A stretch of DNA of 64,000 bases from Methylomonas sp. LL1 (GCF_015711015.1 NZ_CP064653.1:1240001-1304000); one strand, 5' to 3'; numbered from the stretch's first letter, positions 7,032 to 15,111 are shown. Program-made: numbers and translations. Notes: a model not told the origin generated them from the letters alone.

Positions 7032-8156
7032 TTAAAAGTGATAATGCGCCCCCAAGCCGACATATTCCACTTTGTCTTTATAAAACTGGCCGCTGGGGGT
7101 GTAACCGTTGAAATATTCGACCATGACCTGCAGTTTGCGGCCCATGACTTGTAAATTATCGAATTCGACCCCGGCCCTGGCCGAGACATCGGTACTCCAA
7201 TCGTTTTCCTCGTAATTCTTGATGTCGGCGGCAATGATGGGCCGCATGTTGGCAAATTCAAAGCGCCATGGGCTCCTAAACTCGATACCGTATTGGGCCG
7301 ACCATTTTTTCAGCTCGGTGGGTTCTCTATGAAACAAGCCGCCGCCGCCGCCATAGACTCGCACGCCATAGGGAAGCTCATAGGACAGTTTCAGGTCCAC
7401 GCCTTCGTAACTGAGGTTCACCCGCTCGAATTTGGTGTTGACCTTGCGCAGTAAAAATTCGTCGCCCAGATGCGAACTCTGGTGGAACAGTCGGCCGAAG
7501 GCGGAAAATTGACCGGCCCGCACGCTGGAATAGAGGGATGCGATGAAATCGGTATTGACCAGATCGGACGATGAGGCACCCAGATTGAAATCGCTAAACA
7601 CGCCGGCCTGAATCCCGGTTTCCCATTGCGCCGAGGAATGGCCGAAGTTGGCGCGGTAAAACGGTATGGTTTCGCCGAAACTGACCGAGGCAATATCGCG
7701 GCCATCGAAGTTGTCGCTCTGGTAATTGCGGTAGGCCGCCGAAAAATGCGCCCAACGCGGATCGGCCAACAGCGGTTTGAACAAATGGCCCGACGGCAGC
7801 AGCCCGGTCGGCAATATCAATGTATCCGCGGTCGTGACCGCCTCGGTACCGGCAATGGCGGCGGCTTCGGCCGCCTGTTGGCTGGTGGTTTCGGCGACTT
7901 TGACGGCGGTAACGCCGGGGATGGCCGACAACACCCTGACGGCTTCGGCGCGTTCCGCGCTGGCCAAGCCAGCCACCGGCAAGGTAATCACACCGTCTTT
8001 TACCGCCAATGCCGGCATATCGAGCTTTAAATCATGCTTTAGCGCGGCGGCGGCATAACCGGCAATGTAAGCGTCGTTAGCAACCGTGGCCCGAGCCAAT
8101 GACACGGGAACCAGCAAAGCGGCGGCAAACGCCATCCAGCGGCGATAAGTCATCAT
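7032..8156 (-). CDS. DUF1207-family outer-membrane beta-barrel with N-terminal BON-like segment
   Basis: 374 residues with a signal peptide (about 1-24). A region of about 90 residues (GVITLPVAGLASAERAEAV to TAVKVAE) reads like a BON domain. A C-terminal barrel of about 250 residues, of DUF1207 type, ends in YVGLGAHYHF with the terminal Phe expected of outer-membrane barrels. Alternating strands such as RVNLSYEGVDLKLSYELPYG are evident. The start codon overlaps the stop of the BON lipoprotein gene by 4 nt (ATGA), so the two are translated from one mRNA and probably work together in the envelope. The function is unknown. The BON call for the N-terminal part is tentative. Confidence 0.82.
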   Translation of the reverse strand: MMTYRRWMAFAAALLVPVSLARATVANDAYIAGYAAAALKHDLKLDMPALAVKDGVITLPVAGLASAERAEAVRVLSAIPGVTAVKVAETTSQQAAEAAAIAGTEAVTTADTLILPTGLLPSGHLFKPLLADPRWAHFSAAYRNYQSDNFDGRDIASVSFGETIPFYRANFGHSSAQWETGIQAGVFSDFNLGASSSDLVNTDFIASLYSSVRAGQFSAFGRLFHQSSHLGDEFLLRKVNTKFERVNLSYEGVDLKLSYELPYGVRVYGGGGGLFHREPTELKKWSAQYGIEFRSPWRFEFANMRPIIAADIKNYEENDWSTDVSARAGVEFDNLQVMGRKLQVMVEYFNGYTPSGQFYKDKVEYVGLGAHYHF

Positions 8157-8761
8157 TGTTGACTCGGCACGTTGGCCTTGATCATCAGCTGGTTTTGTAC
8201 CGACTTTACATGCTCCTGGCTATTCACCAAGCCGATGGCTCGGCCGACCATCTGCTCGGAATCGACGGTGCCGCTCAATGTCACCACGCCATTCACGGTA
8301 GTGACTTCAATTTGCGAGGCCTTTAGAAATTCATCGCTTAACATGGCGGCCTTGATCTTGGTGGTAATCGCCGAGTCGTCCAGATATTCGCCGGTCACCA
8401 CCGAGCTGTCGACCACCGAATCCTTGGCGCTTTCGAGTTGAGTTCCGGCTTTGTTGATGGCCTGGTCGATTTGTTTTCCGGCTTTTTCCAGCGCATCGTC
8501 CGAGGCTTTGGCCGATTCATCAAGGTATGCGCCGGCTTTTTCAGACTGATGGATTACAGACTGGTTGGCTGCATCGATTTTCTGGCCGGTTTTGTCAGTC
8601 GTGTACTCAATTTTTTGACCGACGTTATCGACCGCTTTATCGACTTTTTGCCCGGCTTTTTCCGCGGAACCTTCTTGCTGGCAAGCGGGAAGACCCAGAG
8701 CGATAGTAATACAGCCCAGCGCGATCAGGAGTGCTTGTTGGTATGAGTGGGGGATTTTCAT
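8153..8761 (-). CDS. BON-domain lipoprotein
   Basis: 202 residues. A signal sequence ends in a lipobox (LPAC, Cys27), so it is a predicted lipoprotein. Residues 30-125 are a low-complexity Lys/Ala/Asp helical region with repeated AEKAGQKVDKAV-like units. One BON domain follows at about 128-195 (DDSAITTKIKAAML, TVNGVVTLSGTV, AIGLVNSQEHVKSV), as in the stress protein OsmY. BON domains bind phospholipid or stabilise membranes. AGGAA lies 8 nt upstream of the ATG. It is the first gene of a two-gene operon with the DUF1207 barrel. The leader contains a strong hairpin and a CRP-like dyad. Confidence 0.88.
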   Translation of the reverse strand: MKIPHSYQQALLIALGCITIALGLPACQQEGSAEKAGQKVDKAVDNVGQKIEYTTDKTGQKIDAANQSVIHQSEKAGAYLDESAKASDDALEKAGKQIDQAINKAGTQLESAKDSVVDSSVVTGEYLDDSAITTKIKAAMLSDEFLKASQIEVTTVNGVVTLSGTVDSEQMVGRAIGLVNSQEHVKSVQNQLMIKANVPSQQ

Positions 8762-8794
8762 TGTATATTCCTGTTGTGGCGTAATGGAGCGTAA

Positions 8795-8829
8795 ACACTG
8801 CTGTTTGCCGGGAATGCAAATGGCAGTGT
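8795..8829 (-). other. Strong hairpin in the BON-operon leader
   Basis: ACACTGC-TG-TTTGC pairs with GCAAA-TG-GCAGTGT around the 7-nt loop CGGGAAT: a 14-bp stem with two central G-T pairs. It is 34 nt upstream of the start codon and downstream of the dyad at 8875, so it is likely to be in the transcript. There is no T-run, so it is not a terminator. Confidence 0.5.
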
Positions 8830-8874
8830 GCCGTATGCTTGCAAGGAATTTTAAGTACAGGATCGGGCGGGGTC

Positions 8875-8890
8875 TGTACGCTGTCGAACA
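8875..8890. promoter_or_regulatory. CRP/FNR-geometry dyad upstream of the BON-DUF1207 operon
   Basis: TGTACGCTGTCGAACA differs from the site at 2217 in only two bases, and the flanks (GGTC before, TAA after) are also conserved. It lies 114 bp upstream of the BON lipoprotein start. The neighbouring GGDEF-EAL gene ends here, so only the BON operon can be controlled from it. Confidence 0.55.
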
Positions 8891-8936
8891 TAAGCAGAAA
8901 GCCGTAACACGGCATCCGGTAAAAGTGGAGGCCAGA

Positions 8937-11159
8937 CTAAACTTTAATCTGAGTTGCTATAAAAAATTTTTCGAACTCCTGTGCCGGCACCGGTTTCGAG
9001 AACAGAAAACCTTGCCCATAATCGCAGCCGGCTTTCAACAATAAGTCGCGCTGCTCCGCCGACTCGATACCTTCGGCAATCACCTTCATGCCCAGGATAT
9101 GCGCCATCAAAATAATGGCTTCGCACAGGGCCATATCGGTGGAATCGGCGACCAGGTTGGAGACAAAGCCCTGGTCTATCTTCAAAAAATCGATGCGGTA
9201 TTTTTTAAGTTGCGATAACGACGAATAACCGGTGCCGAAATCGTCGAGAGAAGTCTGTATCCCCGCGCGCCTAAAGGCCAACAGTTTATCGGCCACGATG
9301 GCCGACGCATCCAGTAATAAGCCTTCGGTGATTTCCACCGCAATGCAACCACCGGGCAAACCCAGGCGGCGCAAATGCTCGAACCAGTCAGCCAGTTTTT
9401 CGCTGTTGTTATGAAACTGGGCGGGAGATTTATTGATACTGATCTGGAATTGCGCGGAATACTTGTCGCGCCAGGCGGCTACCTGATCGGCCACTTGATG
9501 GAATACCCAGCCGCCCAACTCGGTAATCAGTCCGCTGTCTTCGGCAATGGGGATAAACTCCGCCGGGCTGATCAAGCCCTGAGTCGGATGTTGCCAGCGT
9601 ATCAAGGCCTCGGCTTTTTGAATATGGCCGCTTGCCAGTTCCACAATCGGTTGGTAGGCCACCCAGATTTGATTATCGGCCAGGGCGTGGCGGAGGTCGT
9701 TGGTCATTCGTAAACGGATTTCGGCGGCTTCCTGCATGGATGGTGTGAAGTAACAAAAACGGCTGCGGCCCTGTTTCTTGGCGGCATACATGGCCTGATC
9801 GGCCTTCTTCTGCAAATCCTCGGCATTGTCGGCGTCATCCGGATAGAGGGCAACGCCGATGCTGACCGAGACATAGCAGCGTTCGTCCTTCAACTGGAAC
9901 GGCGCGATCATGGTTTGCAAAATAGACTGGGCCACGCGGTCGATGCTGTTGATTTCATGCAGTTCGCCCATGATCAGGGTGAATTCGTCGCCGCCCGGCC
10001 GCGCCAGGGTATCGGTCTCGCGGATACAACCGATCAGGCGCTGGGTGGTTTCCTTCAACAAACGATCCCCCATGTCGTGGCCCAAGGTGTCGTTGATATC
10101 CTTGAAATGGTCCAGATCGAGGAACATCAACGCCAACTTTTGATGCCCACGGTGGGATTTATTGATGGCCCGCTGCAGCCGGTCCAAAAACATACGCCGG
10201 TTGGGCAAGCCGGTGAGTGGGTCGATGTTGGCCTGGTTATGAATGATTTCTTCCGCGCGTTTTTTTTCGGTAATATCCGAGGACATGCCGACTCTGCGAA
10301 TGACTTCGCCCTGGTCGCCGTAGACAGTGCTGATCGACAACCAGCTCAGATATTCCTCGCCATTTTTGCGCCGGTTCCATATCTCGCCCTGCCATTGGCC
10401 GAGGGTATTCAGTTGTTCCCACATCGCCTGGAAAAAAGCCGGATTGTGACGATCCGATTTAAGCAGCGAGGTCGGCTGGCCGATGGCTTGTTCGGCGCTG
10501 TAGCCGGTCAATTTGCTGAAGGCCGGATTGATCGCCACGATCCGGTTGTTGGCATCGGCCACGGTAATGGCCTCCTCCAACGCCAGATAAACGGTGGCCG
10601 CCAGTTGCAGTTCCCGCTCGTTCTGTTTGCGCTCGCTAATATCCAATACCGCCATCAGGCAGGTTTCCCGAGTCGTATCGGCCGTCGCCTCGATACTGAC
10701 CCAGAGCGGTTCCTCGCCGGCCAGCAGGGTAATCTCGCAACTGTGACTGCCGTAATTGGCAAACACATTTTCCAAAAAGCCGTTGAAAATCGGCCGGCAT
10801 CCGCCGGATACGCTATCAATAAAATGGCGCCCGGCTATCTTCACCCGCTCGTTGCCCAATAATTTTTCACCGCGAAAATTGGTCTGCAGAATCCTGCCAT
10901 CGAGCCCTAGGCTAAAATAGGCCAGCGGCGCATAATCGAACAGCTCGGCATAACGTTCCAAGGCTGTTTCAGCGCCAGTGCGCGCTTCCCGCAAGGCTTC
11001 GTTCTGCATCTCCAGCTCGAGCTGATGCACTTGCAATTCATGCACCAGCCGGTAATGTTGGTGGTCATTGGTTTTTTCCGGCGCGGTCTCGGCCAGTTGC
11101 CGTTCCGCGCGTTGCCGCAGTTCCCCGTTTTCTTGAGTATTGTCAGTCCGGTTGGTCAT
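8937..11159 (-). CDS. PAS-PAS-GGDEF-EAL c-di-GMP turnover protein
   Basis: 740 residues, with no membrane segment seen. An N-terminal coiled-coil stretch (QHYRLVHELQVHQLELEMQN, about 33-60) leads into two PAS domains (about 70-180 and 190-310). A GGDEF domain follows with an intact RPGGDEF (near 390), then an EAL domain with AEALIRWQHP (near 515) and DDFGTGYSS. Both active sites look intact, so it may make or degrade c-di-GMP, or use one domain to regulate the other. The start overlaps the upstream CheB-CheR fusion gene by 17 bp, indicating co-translation and a shared pathway. Confidence 0.93.
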   Translation of the reverse strand: MTNRTDNTQENGELRQRAERQLAETAPEKTNDHQHYRLVHELQVHQLELEMQNEALREARTGAETALERYAELFDYAPLAYFSLGLDGRILQTNFRGEKLLGNERVKIAGRHFIDSVSGGCRPIFNGFLENVFANYGSHSCEITLLAGEEPLWVSIEATADTTRETCLMAVLDISERKQNERELQLAATVYLALEEAITVADANNRIVAINPAFSKLTGYSAEQAIGQPTSLLKSDRHNPAFFQAMWEQLNTLGQWQGEIWNRRKNGEEYLSWLSISTVYGDQGEVIRRVGMSSDITEKKRAEEIIHNQANIDPLTGLPNRRMFLDRLQRAINKSHRGHQKLALMFLDLDHFKDINDTLGHDMGDRLLKETTQRLIGCIRETDTLARPGGDEFTLIMGELHEINSIDRVAQSILQTMIAPFQLKDERCYVSVSIGVALYPDDADNAEDLQKKADQAMYAAKKQGRSRFCYFTPSMQEAAEIRLRMTNDLRHALADNQIWVAYQPIVELASGHIQKAEALIRWQHPTQGLISPAEFIPIAEDSGLITELGGWVFHQVADQVAAWRDKYSAQFQISINKSPAQFHNNSEKLADWFEHLRRLGLPGGCIAVEITEGLLLDASAIVADKLLAFRRAGIQTSLDDFGTGYSSLSQLKKYRIDFLKIDQGFVSNLVADSTDMALCEAIILMAHILGMKVIAEGIESAEQRDLLLKAGCDYGQGFLFSKPVPAQEFEKFFIATQIKV

Positions 11160-13785
11160 GGCTGTTCCTTAATTTGGCTTCCAGCTTCTTGGTTTCGGAG
11201 ATGTCGATAAAGGTGATCACCACGCCGTCGATCAAGTTGTCGTGGGTACGGTATGGCATGATCCTGACCTTGAACCAACGCTCGTTGCGGGCCGTGACTT
11301 GTTTTTCGATAAAAACCAGGGTACGCAGCACGTCGCGCGCATCTTGTTGCAATTGCGGATACTCCAGATCGGTGACGATGTCCGACAACGGCCGGCCGAC
11401 ATCGGCCGCTATCAGCTTGAACAAGTGGCAAATGTGGCTGGTAAAGCGGCGGATGTTGAGGGCGTTGTCCAGAAATACCGTGGCGATTTCCATGCTGTTG
11501 AGTAGATTGTCCATGTCATTGCTGGCCCGCGACAAATCGTCGACCTTGGCCTGCAATTCGGCGTTCACGGTTTGCAGTTCCTCGTTTAGCGACTGCATCT
11601 CTTCCTTGGAGGTGGTTAATTCCTCGTTGGAGGACTGCAACTCTTCATTGGTCGATTGCAGCTCTTCGTTGGCCGATTTCAGCTCTTCCTGCGAAGTCTG
11701 CATTTCCTCGCGCAAGGTTTGCATTTCATCGCGGGCTTGTTGCAAATCATACTGGAGCGATTTCATCTCGGCGTTTGGAGACTTACGGGGTGTCTTCCCC
11801 GCCGGCGGTATTTCCACATCGGTAAATACCACGATCAGCAAGCCTTTTAAGGCTTCGGGTTTACTGATGGCCTGTACCATCAGGTTTACGGTTTGCTTGC
11901 CGCCATCGGTCGCTACCAACAGGCCGGCCATCCGCACCGCATCGTCTTGAGTTCGCGCTTTTTTGAGCGAGCTGAGGATTTCATGCCGCAGCCCTTCGCG
12001 AGCCATGGCATGGATATTCCAGTTGGCTTTCCCGGCCGCCGGCTCCAGATATTTGCCGGTGCGGCCGTTGATGTACAGAATGTCGCCATCGGCATTGACC
12101 AAGACCGCCGCCGGCGCATAGTGTTGCAACAATAGCTTCTCGGCCAAGGTTTGCAGATTGATAATAGAGCTTGGTTGGTCGGTTTCGCTCGGCATGGCTT
12201 TGGTTGTGAAATACTTGGTGGGGAAATCGACTTCGAGCGGAAACGGATTGCCAACACGTAGATAAAGCCTGGACTTGCTGTCGAGGACATTGAATAAATG
12301 GCTGAAATTGCTGATGGTTTCGGAGTTGCCGAGCAACAAAATGCCACGATTGAGCAGTGTATAGTGAAACAGCAGAATCAGTTTTTTCTGCAATTCGGTA
12401 CTCAGATAAATCAACAGATTCCGGCAGCTGAGTATATCCAGTTTGGTAAACGGCGGATCCATAATGACGTTATGCGGGGCGAAAATAACCATCTCGCGAA
12501 TCTCTTTATTGATTCGATAGCCATCGCCATCGACACTAAAGAAACGGCCAAGCCGTTCCTCGCTGACATCGCCGGCAATATTGGCCGGATACAAACCTTG
12601 GCGGGCCTTGTCGATGGCATCCTGATCCAGGTCGGTGGCGAAGATTTGCAGTTTAAACGGCTGCGGATATTGGCCTTGCGCCAGGACTTCCTTGAAGGTA
12701 ATGGCCAAGGAATAGGCTTCCTCGCCGGTCGAGCAAGCCGGCACCCAGGCTCTAAGTACCTTGCCGGCCGGATATTGGGCCAACAGCGTCGGAATGGCGT
12801 TATTCTTCAGCGCTTCCCATATCGCAGGATCGCGAAAAAAATTGGTGACGCCAATCAGCAATTCCTTGAACAGCAAATCCAGTTCCTGGGGATTTTCGCG
12901 CAGATAGCGCACATATTTGTGGACTGCGTCGATCTGATGCAGCCCCATGCGCCGTTCGATACGCCGATAGATGGTATTTTTTTTATACAGCGAGAAATCG
13001 TTGCCGGTGCGTTCGCGTAGCAGGATCACGATTTGTTCCAGCGCGCTTTGCGCTTTCAGTTCCAGGATGGCCTCCGGCGCGGCATTTAGACCACGCGGAC
13101 TATGCTTCAGATAAGCCAGTATCTTTGCCCACAACTCCTGAGCCGGCGCCACGATATCCGCCAAGCCGGCCTCGATCGCGCTACGCGGCATCGAATCGAA
13201 TTGGGCGGATTCCGGCGCTTGCACGACCGCCAGGCCGGCGTTTTCCTTGATGGCGCGCAGCCCCAAGGTGCCGTCGGAGCCCATGCCGGACAGAATCACG
13301 CCGATCGCCCGCTCATGCTGATCGTCGGCCAGCGCCCGAAAAAATGCATCGATAGGCAAACGTAAACCGCGTGGCGCGACCGGGTCCAGCAGGTGCAGCT
13401 TGCCATGCAGGATAGACAAATCCTTATTGGGCGGAATCACATAGACCCAATCCGGTTTGACCTTGATCCGGTCGCCGGCCTGAACCACTGTCAACGGCAT
13501 GACCCGTTGCAACAATTCCGGCAACATGCCTTGATAATTGGGATCCAGGTGTTGAATCACCACGAATGCCACGCCGCAGTCTGCCGGTACCTGGGAAAAA
13601 AACTGTTCCAAGGCCTCCAATCCGCCGGCCGAGGTTCCAACGCCAACAATGGGCGGCGCGATTTCGACATCGAGGTTCGGTTTGGCCGCCCCCAAGGGTT
13701 TGGCCACTTTTAAGGTAGGATCGGCAAGTTTTAAGGTATCGGAGCCTAATTTGGCCGTGCGGGATTTGTCCATTTTTGAGCTCAC
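11143..13785 (-). CDS. CheB-CheR-PAS fusion protein (methylesterase/methyltransferase)
   Basis: 880 residues. The CheB-type domain (about 43-230) has the triad Ser52 (GTSAGG), His79 (IQHLDPN) and Asp171 (GMGSDGT), but no receiver domain precedes it. A CheR methyltransferase domain follows (about 245-510, with WVPACSTGEEAYSLAI and LLSCRNLLIYL-type motifs). Then come a PAS-like region, a long coiled coil of heptads (SANEELQSTNEELQ and similar, about 680-760), and a terminal PAS domain ending in FIDISETKKLEAKLR. Such fusions are known but of uncertain substrate. No chemoreceptor is adjacent. It is the first gene of a two-gene unit with the PAS-GGDEF-EAL protein. Confidence 0.93.
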   Translation of the reverse strand: MSSKMDKSRTAKLGSDTLKLADPTLKVAKPLGAAKPNLDVEIAPPIVGVGTSAGGLEALEQFFSQVPADCGVAFVVIQHLDPNYQGMLPELLQRVMPLTVVQAGDRIKVKPDWVYVIPPNKDLSILHGKLHLLDPVAPRGLRLPIDAFFRALADDQHERAIGVILSGMGSDGTLGLRAIKENAGLAVVQAPESAQFDSMPRSAIEAGLADIVAPAQELWAKILAYLKHSPRGLNAAPEAILELKAQSALEQIVILLRERTGNDFSLYKKNTIYRRIERRMGLHQIDAVHKYVRYLRENPQELDLLFKELLIGVTNFFRDPAIWEALKNNAIPTLLAQYPAGKVLRAWVPACSTGEEAYSLAITFKEVLAQGQYPQPFKLQIFATDLDQDAIDKARQGLYPANIAGDVSEERLGRFFSVDGDGYRINKEIREMVIFAPHNVIMDPPFTKLDILSCRNLLIYLSTELQKKLILLFHYTLLNRGILLLGNSETISNFSHLFNVLDSKSRLYLRVGNPFPLEVDFPTKYFTTKAMPSETDQPSSIINLQTLAEKLLLQHYAPAAVLVNADGDILYINGRTGKYLEPAAGKANWNIHAMAREGLRHEILSSLKKARTQDDAVRMAGLLVATDGGKQTVNLMVQAISKPEALKGLLIVVFTDVEIPPAGKTPRKSPNAEMKSLQYDLQQARDEMQTLREEMQTSQEELKSANEELQSTNEELQSSNEELTTSKEEMQSLNEELQTVNAELQAKVDDLSRASNDMDNLLNSMEIATVFLDNALNIRRFTSHICHLFKLIAADVGRPLSDIVTDLEYPQLQQDARDVLRTLVFIEKQVTARNERWFKVRIMPYRTHDNLIDGVVITFIDISETKKLEAKLRNSHDQPD

Positions 13786-13973
13786 AATGATAGGGATAGA
13801 AAGCGGGAAATCATATCACCTCATTTGTTGTCATTCATTTAGTGTCAGATATGAGTGAGTTGACCGAGATCATCGGCGCTCAAGCTCACTCGCATGGATT
13901 GAATGACTCACAAGCCATTAGGCCCAAGTTAAAAGTCCGTCATATTCGAAAGGATACCCAATCCCAAAAATCC

Positions 13974-14051
13974 GCCGATGACCAAGCGCCAAAAATGCTG
14001 CCGTTGACTGGGCATCAAAAAAGCTGCCGATGACTGAGCGGAGCCAAAGTC
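13974..14051. repeat. Imperfect 26-bp tandem repeat, three units
   Basis: Units start at 13974, 14000 and 14026 with GCCGATGAC, GCCGTTGAC and GCCGATGAC. Units 1 and 2 agree at 19 of 26 bases. The repeat lies in the 440-bp gap upstream of the CheB-CheR gene. The rest of that gap (13786-13973) shows no gene I can support. The short frame over it (13842-14033) has no recognisable features. Confidence 0.4.
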
Positions 14052-14060
14052 AACTTTTCT

Positions 14061-14086
14061 CTTCGACTGCTTCGGCTTCGCTCAGC
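14061..14086 (+). repeat. 26-bp dispersed repeat, copy 2
   Basis: The partner of 3205-3230, differing at two positions. It again precedes a 61-bp REP-like element, here with about 48 bp between them. Confidence 0.6.
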
Positions 14087-14134
14087 CAGCGGCTCGGCTC
14101 GGTGAACGATAGTTTTGCCGAGGGCAACCTGTTT

Positions 14135-14195
14135 GGGCGAATTCGCTACGCGCTGCTACGGGTCATTCGCCCTGGGCGATTAAAATCGCCCCTAC
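14135..14195 (+). repeat. 61-bp two-hairpin REP-like element, copy B
   Basis: The best-preserved copy. GGGCGAAT (14135-14142) pairs with ATTCGCCC (14165-14172), and immediately after it GGGCGATT-AA-AATCGCCC (14174-14191) forms a second perfect stem. It matches 3241-3301 at 58 of 61 bases in inverted orientation. It ends 32 bp from the stop of the small membrane peptide gene and may serve as its 3-prime end. Confidence 0.75.
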
Positions 14196-14227
14196 AGGTA
14201 CTCAAGAAAATTATTGCCAACCAAGTC

Positions 14228-14377
14228 CTAAAGCGCCCTTCGGCCTTGAAGGACGCGCAGCACAATCACGATCAACGCGATAACCAGCAATAAGTGGATA
14301 AATCCGCCCAATGTGTACGAAGACACTAACCCCAATGCCCATAGAAGAATCAGGATGACAGCTAAATTGACCAGCAT
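14228..14377 (-). CDS. lmo0937-family small membrane protein
   Basis: 49 residues. The start ATG has AAGGGGA about 6 nt upstream. The peptide is almost all hydrophobic: LAVILILLWALGLVSS, a short turn with TLGGFIHLL, then LVIALIVIVL and a basic end (RVLQGRR). This two-helix hairpin with LGG in the turn is the pattern of lmo0937/DUF5670-type stress-associated membrane proteins. Members often sit beside CsbD genes, as here. The function is unknown. It is too short for routine gene prediction, but the ribosome site, composition and neighbourhood support it. Confidence 0.8.
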   Translation of the reverse strand: MLVNLAVILILLWALGLVSSYTLGGFIHLLLVIALIVIVLRVLQGRRAL

Positions 14378-14466
14378 CTAGTTCCCCTTAAATTACATTG
14401 CCGAAAGATCGGTTAACCGTCGAGATGCTCAAACTGGACCAACCCCGATGCTCAACCAAGCCGGAA

Positions 14467-14745
14467 TCAGTTGCCTTCCTTAATATCCTGCTTGAGATCG
14501 CCATAGCCCTTTTGGGCCTTACCGAGATTCTTTTGGACATTGCCTTCCACTTCCATGCCCTTGTCGTCCAGTATCTTGCCGGTGACTTCCTTGACTTTGC
14601 CCTTGGTTTCTTCAACCCGGCCTTCTACTTGATCATCGTTCATCGGCGCTTCGATTTTGCTGTTTTCGGCATAAGCGTTTAACCCGCAAAATGACAAGAT
14701 GAAGCCGGCCATTAACAGGGTGGATTTGTTTTGGGTGAATTTCAT
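14467..14745 (-). CDS. CsbD-like protein with signal peptide
   Basis: About 92 residues from the ATG at MKFTQNK. A TTG six codons earlier is possible but less likely. An N-terminal signal peptide (TLLMAGFILSFCGLNAYA) precedes the CsbD-type domain DDQVEGRVEETKGKVKEVTG and EVEGNVQKNLGKAQKGYGDL. Most CsbD proteins are cytoplasmic, so an exported version is notable. It is 72 nt downstream of a second, leaderless CsbD gene, with which it may be co-transcribed. CsbD proteins accumulate under general stress and have no known biochemical role. Confidence 0.88.
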   Translation of the reverse strand: MKFTQNKSTLLMAGFILSFCGLNAYAENSKIEAPMNDDQVEGRVEETKGKVKEVTGKILDDKGMEVEGNVQKNLGKAQKGYGDLKQDIKEGN

Positions 14746-14817
14746 GATGAGTTTCCGTGACAATAGTGGGAGGAATTAACGCCGGCAGCCCCGGCTTTGC
14801 AGGGCAATCCAGCCGGT

Positions 14818-15000
14818 TTAGTCTTCAGTCGACTTCTTGATGTCTTCCTTAAGGTCACCAAAGCCCGATCGAACCTTACCGGCATTTTTTTGAACATTGC
14901 CTTCTAGTTCCATCGCTTCGTCCTCGCTGGCCTTGCCGGCGATTTCCTTCACTTTGCCTTTGAGCACTTCGACTCGGCCTTTTATTTGATCTCTGTTCAT
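14818..15000 (-). CDS. CsbD-family stress protein (cytoplasmic)
   Basis: 60 residues, the usual CsbD length, with no signal peptide. It opens NRDQIKGRVEVLKGKVKEIAG and continues LEGNVQKNAGKVRSGFGDLKEDI. It is closely related to the exported copy just downstream, suggesting a local duplication in which one copy acquired or lost a signal peptide. A CRP-like dyad lies 96 bp upstream of the ATG. GGGAACC precedes the start. Confidence 0.9.
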   Translation of the reverse strand: MNRDQIKGRVEVLKGKVKEIAGKASEDEAMELEGNVQKNAGKVRSGFGDLKEDIKKSTED

Positions 15001-15095
15001 AGTGGTTCCCGATAATGGATTGAATCGATATTCGAACGAACTCCGAATTTATTCAGCGCTCGGATGAAACCATACTCACAATGGCTAACATGGTC

Positions 15096-15111
15096 GGTGC
15101 GGCAACGCACA
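15096..15111. promoter_or_regulatory. CRP/FNR-geometry dyad upstream of the CsbD genes
   Basis: GGTGCGGCAACGCACA keeps the inner GCG...CGC and outer GT...AC of the sites at 2217 and 8875, with one outer base changed. It lies 96 bp upstream of the CsbD start. The remainder of the 308-bp gap to 15308 contains no gene I can support. Confidence 0.42.

Noticed and set aside
6869-7261. 130-codon minus-strand frame over the MITE-like element
   Set aside because: It overlaps the DUF1207 coding frame and reads through the palindromic repeat (SIPLFQRGK), a common false call on such repeats.
11520-11760. Tandem ~21-bp repeats as a non-coding repeat array
   Set aside because: They encode the heptads of the coiled coil in the CheB-CheR fusion, a normal feature of that family.
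13842-14033. 63-codon plus-strand frame before the REP-like element
   Set aside because: It runs over the tandem 26-bp repeat, has no good ribosome site and no recognisable domain.
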